Assembly (NCBI GenBank): GCA_022560025.1
Contig: JAFISE010000047.1
Span: 62,001-126,000 of the forward strand
DNA length: 64,000 nucleotides
Origin: Stagonosporopsis chrysanthemi
Lineage: Eukaryota; Ascomycota; Dothideomycetes; Pleosporales; Didymellaceae
Direction of reading: 5' to 3'
In this document: positions 1 through 11,609 of the stretch, one piece after another
How the letters are laid out: each line of letters opens with the position of its first letter
Position numbering within the stretch: position 1 is the stretch's first letter
Made by a program: the position numbers and the translations under genes
Notes under the pieces: generated by a model
The model's input: only the letters and a program-made list of their open reading frames with translations
What the model was told of the DNA's origin: nothing
Databases searched by the model: none

Positions 1-1
1 A

Positions 2-1636
2 GAGGAGGGCAGTCGGGCCTCCGATTCACCGGAGCCTGCATCGACTGAGAGCTCATCATCACAGGAGCCTGATCTGTTCATTGAAAGCGCTGCCAGCAGG
101 CCTGGTCGCGGCAGGCTTCAACGTCGAACTGCGCGACGCACCCAACTTGATGACACGAGGGCTCAGCAACATTCGCCGTCTTCTTCGCAGTCGAGCGAGC
201 CCGCCCATACAAGCGACAACAAAGGCAAAGGGAGGGCCATTAATGTAGCTGATACGCCGCTTGGCTCGGAAGAGCACGATGATAGCATGGCTAGTGAAAC
301 CAGTGACGACACCGGCATGTTCTTCCAGTCGACCATGCCTGCACTATACGACAAGAAGCGCCGCGATCGACGACAACCCAAGACCGACAAACTTGATTTA
401 TCACTTCTCTTGAATGAAGGAGAAAGCTTGCAACCAGAGCAGTCTCCTGAGAAGGAAGCAGCCCCTGTGCAACCCAATCCGTTCCTGGACACACCACCTC
501 GTTTCGCGGTATTCCCAACCTCTCCAAAGAAAAGCAGTCCTCTACGCCGCGAGCTTCACAACTCGGACATCACCACACCCAGTCGCCACGATGAGTCCAC
601 GCTGCCGCATGCTCAGAGCTCTCCATTTCATACGCGCGTTGAGGGTGACAGCATGCTCTCGACAGCATCTGATCAACGTCAGATCCTTGCTGAGATGGAG
701 GGCGTAGACGTAACCAGCAACAGTATTCGCGTCCTGCGTGCTGAAGCTGACGATTACCTCGACGCTTACTCGCACCAAGAGCGATCACTCAACGAAATCG
801 AGGAAGTGACTGAGTACAGCAGGACGTTGCAGGAAAATTCGAGCATCATGCCTTCGAGCCCACCGACGGTGAGACAAGGCTCCGTACAGCATGCTCCACC
901 CTCCTCCTACACACCAAGTTCTGCACGTGCACACCCACAGTCAGATCCTCCATCAGAGGCAACACCGACTCCTCTTGCCCGCGACACAGTACCAGAGTCA
1001 GAATCGTTTTTCGAGTCCTCATTCGTGAGCACCAGCTCCGCCGGCCGCTCGGATGGTGTGCGTGCCGCAGCTCAACTGCAACGCGAGTCCTCTGCCAGCG
1101 CCGACTCGTCACCAAAGCGTGCGCACCCCATCCTTTCGAAATTCTTTCCCCTTCCACGCATCGAGCCCTGGACAAAAACCCACTACAAGACCCTCGACAA
1201 GCTGCACGCCGCACACCTCAAGTACCCGACCCTCTTCTGCTCCCTCACTGTCCCGCCAACGACACGCTCCCGTGCCAACGCGGCCCTGCTGGCTTCCTTC
1301 GCCGCAATCACAGAGAAGAACTACGTCGGCGCCCAGGCCTCGGCGTGGGGTTACGCGTTCACCATGACACCTGAGCTCATCACGCTGTGCGAGGTGTTTA
1401 TGCATCTCCTGACGCTTAGCTCGGTAGAGGACTATGAGAGGCTTGCCGGCGGCGCGATCGAGATGGGTGATGTGAGGCCCGGTAGGAGCGGAGAGCGCAT
1501 AGCGAGAGAGGAGGTCATGAGGAGGCTGTGCACTGTTGTGTTGGGCGACTATGTCCGCGCGGACGAGAAGAAGGGGTTCAAGGTCAACAAGAAAGGGGCG
1601 TTGAGAATTGTTGGTGTGGGCGGTGAGGTGCTGTGA
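2..1636 (+). CDS. Hypothetical serine-rich disordered protein with conserved C-terminal block, 5' partial
   Basis: The frame that ends at the TGA at 1634-1636 is open to the first base of the window, so the gene begins upstream; the ATG at 287 is only an internal methionine. The N-terminal two thirds is rich in Ser, Pro, Glu and Asp and looks intrinsically disordered, with short basic patches (KKRRDRR near 350). The last 170 residues are different: a block starting SKFFPLPRIEPWTKTHYKTL, then a hydrophobic helical stretch (AWGYAFTMTPELITLCEVFM), which looks like a small folded domain. I do not recognise the family. The basic patches and disorder would suit a nuclear or cytoskeletal scaffold protein, but that is inference only. 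It converges on the carboxylesterase gene with 379 bp between the stops. Coding status is well supported by a 545-codon open frame. Confidence 0.8.
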   Translation, partial: EEGSRASDSPEPASTESSSSQEPDLFIESAASRPGRGRLQRRTARRTQLDDTRAQQHSPSSSQSSEPAHTSDNKGKGRAINVADTPLGSEEHDDSMASETSDDTGMFFQSTMPALYDKKRRDRRQPKTDKLDLSLLLNEGESLQPEQSPEKEAAPVQPNPFLDTPPRFAVFPTSPKKSSPLRRELHNSDITTPSRHDESTLPHAQSSPFHTRVEGDSMLSTASDQRQILAEMEGVDVTSNSIRVLRAEADDYLDAYSHQERSLNEIEEVTEYSRTLQENSSIMPSSPPTVRQGSVQHAPPSSYTPSSARAHPQSDPPSEATPTPLARDTVPESESFFESSFVSTSSAGRSDGVRAAAQLQRESSASADSSPKRAHPILSKFFPLPRIEPWTKTHYKTLDKLHAAHLKYPTLFCSLTVPPTTRSRANAALLASFAAITEKNYVGAQASAWGYAFTMTPELITLCEVFMHLLTLSSVEDYERLAGGAIEMGDVRPGRSGERIAREEVMRRLCTVVLGDYVRADEKKGFKVNKKGALRIVGVGGEVL

Positions 1637-2015
1637 GGTTGATGATTTATGACTGTTCGGACTTTCTTGCTGGCGTTGGGGGTGGTTTCTTGTTCGATAC
1701 CTCTTGCGCTTGACTACTCACTTGTATACATCTCTGCCAGGGACAATGTACATGTTCTCCTCGACACCACTTGCATTGCCAATCGCCCTTTCCGTTCCGC
1801 TTATGCAACATTTGGGTGTCAACGACGCAATAGCGAGCCATCTATCTAGCATAGTAACGGACGGGCCGATGGTGCGAACCGCCTCTTTGTTAGAACACCT
1901 CTTCCAACAAAGACAGACACAGCTAGTGGTATGAATGCTACTCCTGAGCAACTTCTTCCCTCTGGAGTTAGCTTGGGCTTTCGCTGGTGGTCGAGCTGTA
2001 TTGACTAAGTTACGT
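1637..2015. other. Intergenic, convergent 3' ends
   Basis: Spacer between two convergent stop codons. It should carry both 3' UTRs and polyadenylation sites. I see no gene, RNA or repeat in it. Confidence 0.6.
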
Positions 2016-3674
2016 TCACAGCTTTGCTCGCGGCGGCTGGAGAGCAGCACTGCTGGATCGACTCAATGCATTCCAGAGCTCCAGACCGTCTGACAGCCTC
2101 ACATCCTCCTCGACGACTACGCGCCCGTCTTTCTTCAGCGTGCGGATCTGCTTGTCGTTCTCCGTGTCCCATGACACTTCCTCGCCCTCTAAGAACTGAG
2201 CCAGCGGTCTCTGGAATGCCTCGGCGGCGACCCTTTTCTCCTCCACCGTCAGCTCGTCTCCGTTGCCCCAGAACCAGATGGGCAGGTCCGTGGTATGCGT
2301 CGGCCCGTACTTGGCGGGAATCTTTTTGTCCACACACTTCGCACGCCACTCGATCCGGTACCGATGCAGCAGCGCACCCGCGCCGTGCCAAACCAGTGCA
2401 TCCGCCATTCCGCGCTGCAGCGCGTGGATCTGCACGTCCGCGTAGACGCGCCCGAACGCTTCGCCCCAGCTCCCAAACTTCTTCGGCAGCTGGCGGTTGG
2501 GGAAGTAGTGCTTCATGAGCACCGAGACCGCGGCGCGGGGGTAGTCTGCGCCCAGGCGGTGGGCGAGGTTGTCGAAGCCGGGTTGAGCCGGCTTCCAGGT
2601 CCCGTACAGAAAGTGCTCTTCTGAACACTCGCCCATCATGATCTTGACTCCACGGTGCTTGAGGCGCTGGGCAAATTCGCCCGTGTTGAGTTCTTGCATC
2701 AGGTTGCGTCGAACAAAGGAGCCGTCGCTGACGGCGCGGAACTGATGAATTTGCAGCTTGTTGCTTGCTTCGATTAGTGTTCTTGCTGGGATTTTGCGAA
2801 GCTTTGCGAGTTTTTCAGATGGCTGTAGAGTAAGAGGGATGCTAAGGGCTGAGATGAGTTCGTTGAATTGCTCTTGTGACTCTTCGAGGCTCTTTGGCTG
2901 TACACCCGGCCCGTTCGAGAGCATGAGTGCTCTTTTCACGATTGCCTTCTTGTCTGGTACACCGAGGTCGTAAGCTAGCTGATAGAACACGGAGTGAGCA
3001 CCAGCAGAATAACCGGAGATGGTGATGTTCGAAGGATTGCCTCCAAAGTAGCTGATGTTCTCCCACGTCCACTGGAGGGCAAGCCTTTGGTCCCAGAAGC
3101 CCAGGTTGACACCGAAATCTGGACATGCTTCAAGCAACTCGGATGAGGAGAGGAACCCAAAGAGATTGAGCCGGTATGCAGGTGCTACTACGATGCATCG
3201 TGTCGGTGAGTCACTGAGGAAGGCACGCATGTCCATGTCGTTTGGGTTGCCAAATTGGAGGAAGCCGCCATGGATGTAGAACAACACTGGCCATCCTGAA
3301 CAGAGTCAAAACCACGTTTCATAGCACATGACTGATAACTAACCTCCTTTTGGTGGCTCTCCAATCGGAACCCAGACATTGCTCTGCAAGCAATCCTCTT
3401 CCCACAACTTCTCTTCGAGCCCCTGACGAGTGACCTGCGGACACAACCCACAACTTCCAGTAAACCTCCCGGGATTAGATTTGGTGCCATAGCGATAGCA
3501 TGTAGGTAGCGACCTTGGTTTCTGGAAGCGGAATGGTCCTACTGGCGGAAGACCGAACGGAATGCCACCAAAGAAGTGACACTGTGGATTTGAGTTGTCA
3601 TCGAGATAGGTAAGACCTTCGATGACACCACGAAATTGTAGGTCTCGCAGGTAAGGTTGAGACGAATTCGACAT
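2016..3674 (-). CDS. Type-B carboxylesterase/lipase (alpha/beta hydrolase)
   Basis: Two exons, complement(2016..3295, 3344..3674), joined over a 48-nt GTTAGT...CAG intron, give a 536-residue protein starting at the ATG at 3674. Family landmarks in order are the EDCLQSNVW segment near residue 95, the oxyanion-hole HGGF at 119-122, the nucleophile elbow GYSAG with Ser207, and a C-terminal GPTHTTDLPIWF block holding the expected catalytic His. Type-B carboxylesterases (COesterase family) hydrolyse carboxylic esters. The elbow has Tyr where most relatives have Glu (GESAG), which is common among fungal members. There is no signal peptide, so the protein is probably intracellular. The substrate cannot be deduced. 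It could detoxify or trim esters of secondary metabolites, but no biosynthetic backbone gene lies nearby. Confidence 0.9.
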
Positions 3675-4466
3675 GTCGGTGTGCTGAGTGACTTGAGAAG
3701 GAAAGCCATTCTGGTCCCGAGGTCCGGCTATTGCAGGCCGACTAATTCCAAAAGAAGCCTAGTTCAATCACTCAATCTCCTTACTGGAGCACGTCGTCAA
3801 AACATCCTACGTCATCTAATCTAGCAAGCAGGATTGGTTCGAACTGATGGTCAGAAGAGAGTCAGATATTTACACTGCTTGTGTGAGCTCGAGGATACAC
3901 CTCCCCGCAACGATCATATATGCAGCCTGCTGACACGCTATTCATTACAACCGAAACTCCGCATAAGTCCGACTTCGCCGGCTGACAGGCTCAGGCTGTC
4001 TTTTACCCACACGAAGTGCTCACAGAACTGAGACAAGTTGTGATAAAAGGAAAAGAAACCGAAGAAAGATCCCCTCCATCAAAGGTCTGACGTTAAAGAA
4101 GTGCTCTAAAGATGCCTTCGATTCATCTGTGCCTGCTGCAAGGTCATCGCCATGCATAACTTTGTTTGTTAGATGAGCGCATGTAGTACAGTAAGCCCCA
4201 CTGGAGCAATTTCTACTGTCAGTATTGTGGCAGAACATTGGATCACAGCTCGCATCATGTCAAACCCCTTGACTTGATCGGTCTTAGAACGATTGAGTCC
4301 GTCCCCATGGCCGAATATCTGTCCATTGCGCGAAGGTGTCACGAAAGTGGTTGTAGAAGGCGCTACGTGAACAACACAATGAACCCATAAATACCAAGAG
4401 AAATCCGGCTAAAGATGCCCGTATCCAATTTCAGACACCGCGACTGTACCGACATCAATATTCCCG
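3675..4466. other. Intergenic
   Basis: Upstream region of the carboxylesterase plus spacer to the aldo-keto reductase relic. No supported gene. The part after about 4380 may hold further decayed reductase sequence that I cannot align by eye. Confidence 0.4.
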
Positions 4467-4943
4467 TACGGCGTGCTCGGGCAAGGCCATTTCCAGTCAA
4501 GAGAAGCATGCAAGAGTGTGTGTGAAGAATGGCGAGGGCAGGAACCTGCTTCCGCTCTCGGAGCATGACAAGCATGTGTCTGGTATCTTGGAAGAGATTG
4601 CGAAGCAGAAGAAATGCGAATTTTTGCAGGTCGCTCTGGTTTATGTACAACGGATGTTTTCTTACGTTTTCCCCCTAGTAGGCCAACGGAAAGTGTCTCA
4701 TCTCAAGGGCAGCATTGCTGGGCTGTCCGTATCGCTCACTGGAGAGGTGATCGAGAAGGTGGAGGGCTCATACAAGTTGGATCATGGTTTCCCTCACACT
4801 TTCTGAGTGGAATATTATTCAAGCCAGACGACAAGCCCAAGCAAGCAGACAGGCCTGGAGATTTGTGGCTTACGAACGCTCAAAGTGGAGATCAAGTATT
4901 CAATTGGGTGGAAGTATCGAAGGCTCCCAGGCCGCAGCAGTAA
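4467..4943 (+). pseudogene. Aldo-keto reductase (aryl-alcohol dehydrogenase/NorA type) C-terminal relic
   Basis: Three short frames together spell the C-terminal third of an AAD/norsolorinic-acid-reductase-like aldo-keto reductase. The first, from 4467, reads YGVLGQGHFQSREAC. After a frame change near 4510 the second reads KNGEGRNLLPLSEHDKHVSG, then the family pattern VFPLVGQRKVSHLKGSI and LDHGFPHTF. After another frame change near 4800 the third reads LSGILF and ends in the characteristic DLWLTNAQSGDQVFNWVEV before a TAA at 4943. The catalytic barrel half with the Tyr/Lys/His/Asp tetrad is missing, so this is a truncated, frameshifted copy. It lies 138 bp from the stop of the FMN dehydrogenase. 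NorA-like reductases are often found in secondary-metabolite clusters, so the relic may mark a lost cluster. Confidence 0.75.
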
Positions 4944-5081
4944 GTCAGAATCACGGTGGAGGTGTTAACGAAGTATGTACAGGGTATGGTCTATAAAAGC
5001 TATCGACATAAATATGAAAACTTCCTGGCCATGCACATCAATCAAACATCAACCATCTGACCCGATTACAACTGATATTAT

Positions 5082-6242
5082 CTAGCTATACCAGGTGTTC
5101 AGACTGCGCTCGAAGTCCACGAATTGAGGTCCAATCTTCTTGATGTCCGCCACGCCCAAGTTGGCAGCATCGTTGATGAGCTCGTACTTGAGAATATCGA
5201 TGACTTTCTCGACACCCTCAGCACCGTAGATGTTGCTGTACATGAAAGGCCTGCCGAGACCAACAGCCTTGACACCGAGAGCAAGAAGCTTCAGAACGTC
5301 CGTTCCGTACCTGACACCACCATCTGCGTAAACCTCAACCTTGTTGAAGAGCTCGGGATCTTCGCGGTGGATCTCAAGCGCAATCTCGAGCGACGAAGGC
5401 GAGGTGTCAAGCTGGCGACCACCGTGGTTGGAGAGGAAGATGGCTTTTGCGCCGTTCTTGACGGCTTCCTGAGCATCCTCGACAGTCTGGATACCCTTGG
5501 GGATAATGGGCAGGGAAGTCATGTTGGAGAACTGGCGGTACAGATCCCAGGTAAGCAGACTCAAGTTGATATCTGCGGATCCGACACCATAGCGGGCTGC
5601 GCGGTGGCGGATACCGTCTCCGGGGGAGTCAACGGTGAGGATGATGGCCTTGGCCTTGCCAGTCTTCTCAATCCTTGTGAAGAGCTCTTGAGTCTCAGTC
5701 AAGTTGTTGGTGAGGTAGACCTGCTGGAAAAGAGGCTGGGTAGTGTTGGCAGCCTGAGCGTAGATGGCATCGAAGCTCTGGGAAGAGTAGAGCGATGGCA
5801 TGTATAGGATGTTGCCAGCAGCGGCGCCCTTTACGAAGTTGAGCTCTCCATCAGGATGTGCGTAGCCGCCGCGGGCGCAAGGTGAGATAAAGAACGGCGC
5901 AGAGAAGTTGTGGCCCAACAGTGTGGTGGGCAGAGTGGCGGCGACATTGGTGATGTCCTGGAGAACGCGGGGTCGCAGGCGCTGGCGAGTGAAAACCTCG
6001 AGATTGTTGCGGTACGACCACTCGCCCGCGGCACCATTGCGGTAGTATGTATAGGATGAGGCGTTCATGTACTGGCGGGCTGCCCAATCGAAGTCAGGAA
6101 GGCCAACCATGTTCTCAAGTGGCGCGAGTGTGCCATTGGGGGTGATGGATCCGAGAAGACCCTCAAGACCTGTATCGGGCTCGTTGAGAAAGGGGCGTGC
6201 TGCAAGAGCAACCGACGCAAATGCGAGAGATATAACGCGCAT
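5082..6242 (-). CDS. Secreted FMN-dependent alpha-hydroxy-acid oxidase/dehydrogenase
   Basis: A single-exon gene of 386 residues. An N-terminal signal peptide (MRVISLAFASVALAARPF) precedes a complete FMN_dh TIM barrel. Visible landmarks are the FMN-contact SPCARGGYAHP region (residues 120-130), the catalytic SNHGGRQLD with His273 as the expected base and Arg276 as substrate carboxylate ligand, the phosphate-binding YADGGVRYGTDVLKLLALG segment and GLGRPFMY. Members oxidise 2-hydroxy acids such as lactate, glycolate or mandelate. Secreted fungal homologues are usually annotated lactate 2-monooxygenase-like or L-lactate oxidase-like, and they commonly use O2 and release H2O2. The substrate is not predictable from sequence. 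Several N-glycosylation sequons (NGT, NAS, NNL, NMT) fit secretion. A TATA-like CTATAATAG lies about 100 bp upstream. The long open frames on the opposite strand are shadows. Confidence 0.92.
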   Translation of the reverse strand: MRVISLAFASVALAARPFLNEPDTGLEGLLGSITPNGTLAPLENMVGLPDFDWAARQYMNASSYTYYRNGAAGEWSYRNNLEVFTRQRLRPRVLQDITNVAATLPTTLLGHNFSAPFFISPCARGGYAHPDGELNFVKGAAAGNILYMPSLYSSQSFDAIYAQAANTTQPLFQQVYLTNNLTETQELFTRIEKTGKAKAIILTVDSPGDGIRHRAARYGVGSADINLSLLTWDLYRQFSNMTSLPIIPKGIQTVEDAQEAVKNGAKAIFLSNHGGRQLDTSPSSLEIALEIHREDPELFNKVEVYADGGVRYGTDVLKLLALGVKAVGLGRPFMYSNIYGAEGVEKVIDILKYELINDAANLGVADIKKIGPQFVDFERSLNTWYS

Positions 6243-9159
6243 ACTGAAAGAGTGACTGTGAAAGAGTGACCGGGTTGGAAAAACGAATGTGAGCGGTGCC
6301 TGCCTGAACCTGATCGTGAAGGTGTGGCTGTCGGAGGTCTATTATAGAGGTGGTCGTGGCTTGTTCTTTCCAATTGCGTCAACGGCAGGGCTGAGCTTTT
6401 GTTTCGCGAATCAGTGAGTACATCCTTCACTGCAACACAAGTGGGTCGGCATTTAATCAATTGCACGTTTTGGTGTCCAAACTCGACCCTTCCGTCATCT
6501 CCTCCGTACTGCCAAGATCACAGACTGCATTCCAGGCACGTCAATGTTTGACCGATATTGGGGACCAAACCATCGGTCCGAACCACGGGCGCATGGCAGT
6601 TGTGACAGCCGGGACCCATCGCGGAGATATGTTTCAAAGAGGAAAGTCAGGCTTATCTGATTGGCCGATCGAGGTGTCTGTTCCTAGAATCCTTCGGTTT
6701 CAGAGCCGGGGCAGGACCGAAACGTAGGAAAGTATTTCATGCACGGGCATCCCAACAGGGAAGCCGTAGTAGAAGGTAAACGGCTGCAATCTCCTCATCT
6801 CTATTGCGAATGCGGCTTCAAGCATGTGGTAAGCTAAGGACCTACTATTCCGGCTTGGTACAGATGACAGGCTGCAACCCACATTGGACAGCCGTTTCAT
6901 CGCTCTTTTCTAACGTTATTCTTTCACCGACGTCATGTTAGCGTTGCTTGAGTGAACGAGCCAAAGCTTGCTGCTTGCGGCACCGTGGGCCCACTGACGC
7001 ACGTCAATCTCTTTAGTTGCGTTTGCTCTCCGCTTTCCGACTTAGTCCAGATCCGATGATGGATAACATCCAAGATATCTTACAAAGCAAGCGGAACGCC
7101 ACCGTTCATCGGCCTCGGCACGTAGCACCGATTCGAGAGTGGCCTAATGCTTGCAGACGCTCAGAATTTGTCGGAGAGATCTGAAGGTCAATAACAAGCG
7201 GAGTCTTCGTTTTCAGACCTTTTGCCAAGCATCGCAACACGCGGATGAAGATGCTGAGAGCCTAGAACGGCCGATTTGTCGCCCATTCGTGAGAGGCTGT
7301 GTAGGAGTGCATGTATTCTTTTGCGAGCGAGGTAGCCCTCTGTCAAGTCACCAAATCACCTTTGTGCTCACATTAAACATCGACTAACCCCATTTAACAT
7401 CAACAGAAACATGACAAGCTACGCATCCTACACGCCGTCAGACATAACCACCCGTCTCGAGGCTCCAGGGTACGGGAAGTTGTTCCTCTCCTTCATGCAC
7501 AATTCAGGGGTCGTTTGCGATAGACTGGGATCGGGCAATTCACGTCAAGAAGCTCGTTGCGCATCAGGAAGTTGCCAAGTAACACCGGACCGGATAAAGC
7601 AATAGCTTGTGCTATATGGCTGATGCCTCTAACCTGGGTGTAGGGACGCCATGGTGGAGACAGGTGCAGGTCGACCGCTGCACAAAGTGCCTCCTAGCAA
7701 TCTCGTGCGATGTGTCTTGGATCAAATGACGGCAGACTGCGACAGGGTGGAACAAGAAGGTCGTAGCGGATCTGGGCAATGTATGCGTCCGCGACTGTGG
7801 CAGTGCAATGATAAGTCTGGAAGCCGTGATTAAACACGCCCCGCGATTTTCTTGTGGTTCCTGGTTCCTGTGCCTCAGCCAGCTCACCAACGTCATCGGG
7901 GTCGCATGTACCCGCTCCTCGACAACCCTGATCCTGTCTTGTACAGGGGTTGCATCGGGCCGCACCATCTTGCGAATCCTGTCCGAGGTGTCGTGGGTGT
8001 GTAAGAACAGGCTTAGAGCATCCACATGTCCGACCAATGCAACAGCATCGTGCGCTTACCCGTTCAATTTATCGCCACCACAATCGCGCACGCCTCTGCG
8101 GTCACTTCGACATCGCCTCCAAATGCGGTTTCATGGGTCGATGCCCGGTCAACAACTGAGATATCTAGTTACTATCAGCACCATTCTATAACTCGAATAC
8201 AGCCTCCACCAAGGTTTCTTGAATAGTGTTAATCATTCGAGCGACCGTCAAAGCTCCATGAAGTTGATTGTAGTAGTCGGTACCTTGTGTATCAGACCAT
8301 GCAAGCAAAGGCGGAATCTGGGGTTCGCTCGGAGGGAGTTGTATGTTCACATGATACCAGCGGTGGAAGATTTTCCGAATGTTCGAGTAGTAATCTGCTT
8401 GCTGGTAAGTAAGAATTTTCAACTGCGTAGCGATGCACACCTCCGAGCAGCTTATCTGTTGTCTGTTTACCACTTTCTGATGTTGGTTCCGGCACCTCTG
8501 AATGCTGAACGCAGCAACAGCTATAGGAAGCCAATCACGGAGAGGCTGACATGTCCTGGGGATTTCTGATCTATCCTGGGAATATTGTCTAAATGAATCG
8601 ATTACTGGAAGAGGTGGCGAGATGCTCTGGAAGTCATGTATCGGAGAAACAGTGGTTGAGAGCTCGAGAAGTGTAAGTCATTAGCAACGACCTCTGGTTT
8701 CCGAATGTTTTACTGGAGAAGCAGAACTCGCGAATCAGCAGAGTTTCGAGGTGCACCTCACACCTTTATGCGACCTTCACTACTTTACACTGATCCGGTT
8801 AGAACATGTCAATCGCTGCAGGGCTGAATTTGAAAAGCGCAGATCAAAGCAGGTCCTCGGCCCGATCAGTACCAACAAACAAGCTACAGCAACACGCGCA
8901 GAGTATCGCAGCACAGTTTGATGGACATCCAGGCCACTTGTCACCGGGCTAGTCTCCGCGATACCAAGTTACCGGACTTAGATCTCGGTAGCTACAAACC
9001 ATACCGTTTGTCTCGAAGTTGCACACCAATCTTGTGATTACCTTACTGATCACATTCTTCTCAAGCTCTCGGCGTGGTGTATAACAGGACAAGATACCCC
9101 AGTTCTCAAAGCGCGGAAATAATCAGTAGATCATACCCTGAAGTTGTCAGACCTCTGTA
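6243..9159. other. Long gene-free spacer with a possible minus-strand relic at 8.2-8.5 kb
   Basis: Nearly 3 kb with no complete gene, RNA or terminal repeat that I can support. The minus strand at about 8190-8530 holds two overlapping frames that look protein-like (TDKLLGG, then VCIATQLKILTYQQADYYSN and QLPPSEPQIPPLLAW) with a frame change between them, possibly a decayed gene. I could not name its family. The divergent orientation of the flanking genes means the spacer contains both their promoters. Confidence 0.4.
6339..6347 (-). promoter_or_regulatory. TATA-like element of the FMN oxidase gene
   Basis: CTATAATAG on the minus strand, about 97 bp before the ATG at 6242, a plausible core-promoter position. 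It is a short motif, so chance occurrence is possible. Confidence 0.3.
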
Positions 9160-10369
9160 ATGCATTCCGTCCTCACACTGGGCCTGTTGGCCGCCACCAT
9201 TGCTGCCGCACCAGCCCCGCAACTCATTCATCTGACCCCCGGCTACTCAAAAGGCGACTCTAATCCTACGCGCTTCACATACTATGAAAATCAGGACCTC
9301 TTGCAGGGCCCCTGCGACATCACCACTGGACCTGATGGTAACATCTGGTGAGCACCTTGAAACCGTTCCTTAGTAGTGTCATTGATGAAAAATCCTTATC
9401 CAGGACACAGAACTTCCTCGACAACACTGTCTCCAAGATCGAAATTGCAAGTGGCAAGATCACAAATTACAAAGTCCCATACAACCCTGATCAGCTATAT
9501 TCTAATCAGAGCCTACCACTGAATGAACGTGTTGCATTTGCTTGTGCTATCCAGCCAGGCAGTGATGGCAATTTGTACGCTGCTACAGGTGTTCGGTCTC
9601 AATTATTGAAGATCAATCCCGCCAACGGAAACATTAACGTCTTCACACCACCACTCCCGAATGTTCCCTTCTTAGGCAACATTCAGCCCTTCAACGACCT
9701 CTGGGATGGTGGCTCAGGAGTAGGTAGTATCATTTCGTAACAACAGCAAGCTTCACTAATGTGACCTAGATGTGGTACACTTTGACCACAGCCGGCACGC
9801 TTTACCACTTCGACTATGTCACCGAGACCTTTGATGGCGTCTATCCTCTTCCCACGCCTTTGAATGGTGTAGTCGGAGCTTTCGTATCCAAAATCGATGG
9901 AAATGTGTGGCTCGCCGAGATGCTTGGACAGGCCATCACAAGATTTGACGTCAAGACAAAGCAGTTCACTCGGTACCCTCTTCCACTCAATGGTATTGGC
10001 ATAGTGGTTGTTCGCGCAGAAACTGAAAACCGATATATTTGGTTCACTGGTTTTGTGTCGAACAGCAACGTACGCTTTGATACAAGAACTGAGAAGATTG
10101 ACGTCTTTACTGACCCACTACCTGCGTCTTTCCCTACAGAAAATACCGTAGACAGACAAGGAAGGTACTGGTACTCGACAGCAACAAGGAACACAATCCA
10201 ATACCTTGACCAGAATAACGAGCCAGTCATCATCGACATGCCTGACAACGGCATCACTTCTCCAATTGGCATTCCTCCAGGGTTGAACATCGCGATCCAC
10301 TCTGGACCAGATAATGCCATATATTTCTCGCAAGTTCTAAGGAACAGAATTGGAAGATATCAACTCTAG
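9160..10369 (+). CDS. Secreted Vgb-like (virginiamycin B lyase-like) beta-propeller protein
   Basis: Three exons, join(9160..9347, 9404..9719, 9770..10369), give 367 residues. Intron 1 (56 nt) runs GTGAGC to CAG and restores IWTQNFLDNTVSK. Intron 2 (50 nt) runs GTAGGT to TAG and gives DGGSGMWYT. A signal peptide (HSVLTLGLLAATIAAAPAP) is followed by repeated blades of the form GPDGNIW, QPGSDGNLYAATG, KIDGNVWLAE, RQGRYWYST and GPDNAIYFSQ, each with the Gly-Asn-hydrophobic-Trp/Tyr signature of streptogramin-lyase/SMP-30-type propellers. Bacterial Vgb linearises streptogramin B. The fungal secreted relatives have no established substrate, so lyase activity is not claimed. It lies between two other secreted-protein genes, with wide spacers on both sides. 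Confidence 0.88.
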
Positions 10370-11609
10370 TTTTGAGGGTGTGCCCTTTCAGCTACCCACC
10401 CAGCAACCAACATCAATGTTGTTCTGCAATTCTCGTTATTCGTCAGATGTCATGCGCAAAGACTTCAGCATCAATTGAGACTACACATATATAATAAAGA
10501 CCCATGTTTCATCATCATCGTAAGAGTAGTTTCAGTCTGTCACACGTTACATGCCCACGATGGAATCTCAGTGGAAAGCAAGCTTGACCGTCTAGATATG
10601 CCGCAATTGGCTGCGATTGGACATTGTAATCATTGCTGTTCATTGTCCACACATATAGACTTCTCTAACATCCATAATCAGATCACCAACGACGGTACCC
10701 TTTGGATCCATCAATGCGGATCACGCCTTGCCATTTGCGGCTAGCCGCCTGAACAACAGATAACTGGAACATCCTTTGCCTCTTCCCCACAAAGACACAA
10801 GAACATACCCTCGGGGTGAAGTGACGTACCCGAGGGTACTGTAGCGACCATATAACCGGCGTGCCCACGACCATAGTTCTTTGCCGTTGTAGGTTCCGGA
10901 AGTGGACGGACGTCATGTGCCATGCTTTTACATTACAAAGATCCCTACTGAACCTAGACAAGCCGCAAGTATAGGCACATTCTGCATGCGCCACCCACCA
11001 CATAAATCGATTACCTGGGACCTTGCAGAGCGCGGGGTGATGATCCGTCATTGCAGTTCTTGGTTAGTGGTTGGTGGTCGTCAGCAAGTGGGCCTAGGCA
11101 CGGAGATCACCCGCTGAGGCTGATCGGCCCTTTCCCCTTGCCCATCTTTAACACACTGGAGTCAGCTGCGCGCAAGTGCATACACGAAAGGCAGAAGCAG
11201 TACGGCGCGACCAATGAGAGTTGATCTGTTTGGTTGGGTGACGTGTAAGTGGAGGTGGACGGCGAACTGAAGTAGAGATAGAGATAGGGTTCATGCAAGA
11301 ATCTGATGCGTAGCTGGATTGGCACACGTCAGTGGAGTTTGCATTGTGGATATATGTCCGCACGACAACAACCAGACAGCTGCATGGAAAACATACCCGG
11401 TTTGATCAAGGAGAGATAGCGTTGATTTGTAGAAGAGCATGTTCTCGATGTCTAGAGAAGAGTGCAAACATATTGTTGGTTCAGAAACTATGTAAGGTGG
11501 TGCGCTACCGACTAGGAACACTGGTGCACTGCGTGCTTTACCAGTCACTGCCATTAACTATCAAACCATTCTTGCGAAGCGCAGTGCGACGCCGAGCCAA
11601 TGTTGCCTC
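10370..11609. other. Intergenic, convergent 3' ends
   Basis: 1.2 kb between convergent genes. A TATAATAAAG stretch near 10489 could serve as a polyadenylation signal for the propeller gene. I see no gene or repeat. Confidence 0.4.

Noticed and set aside
2005..2628. 207-codon minus-strand frame overlapping the carboxylesterase
   Set aside because: Arg/Gly/Pro-rich shadow of the esterase in another frame.
5124..5807. 227-codon plus-strand open frame opposite the FMN oxidase
   Set aside because: It is antisense to a fully conserved enzyme and its composition mirrors codon bias of the true gene. A shadow frame.
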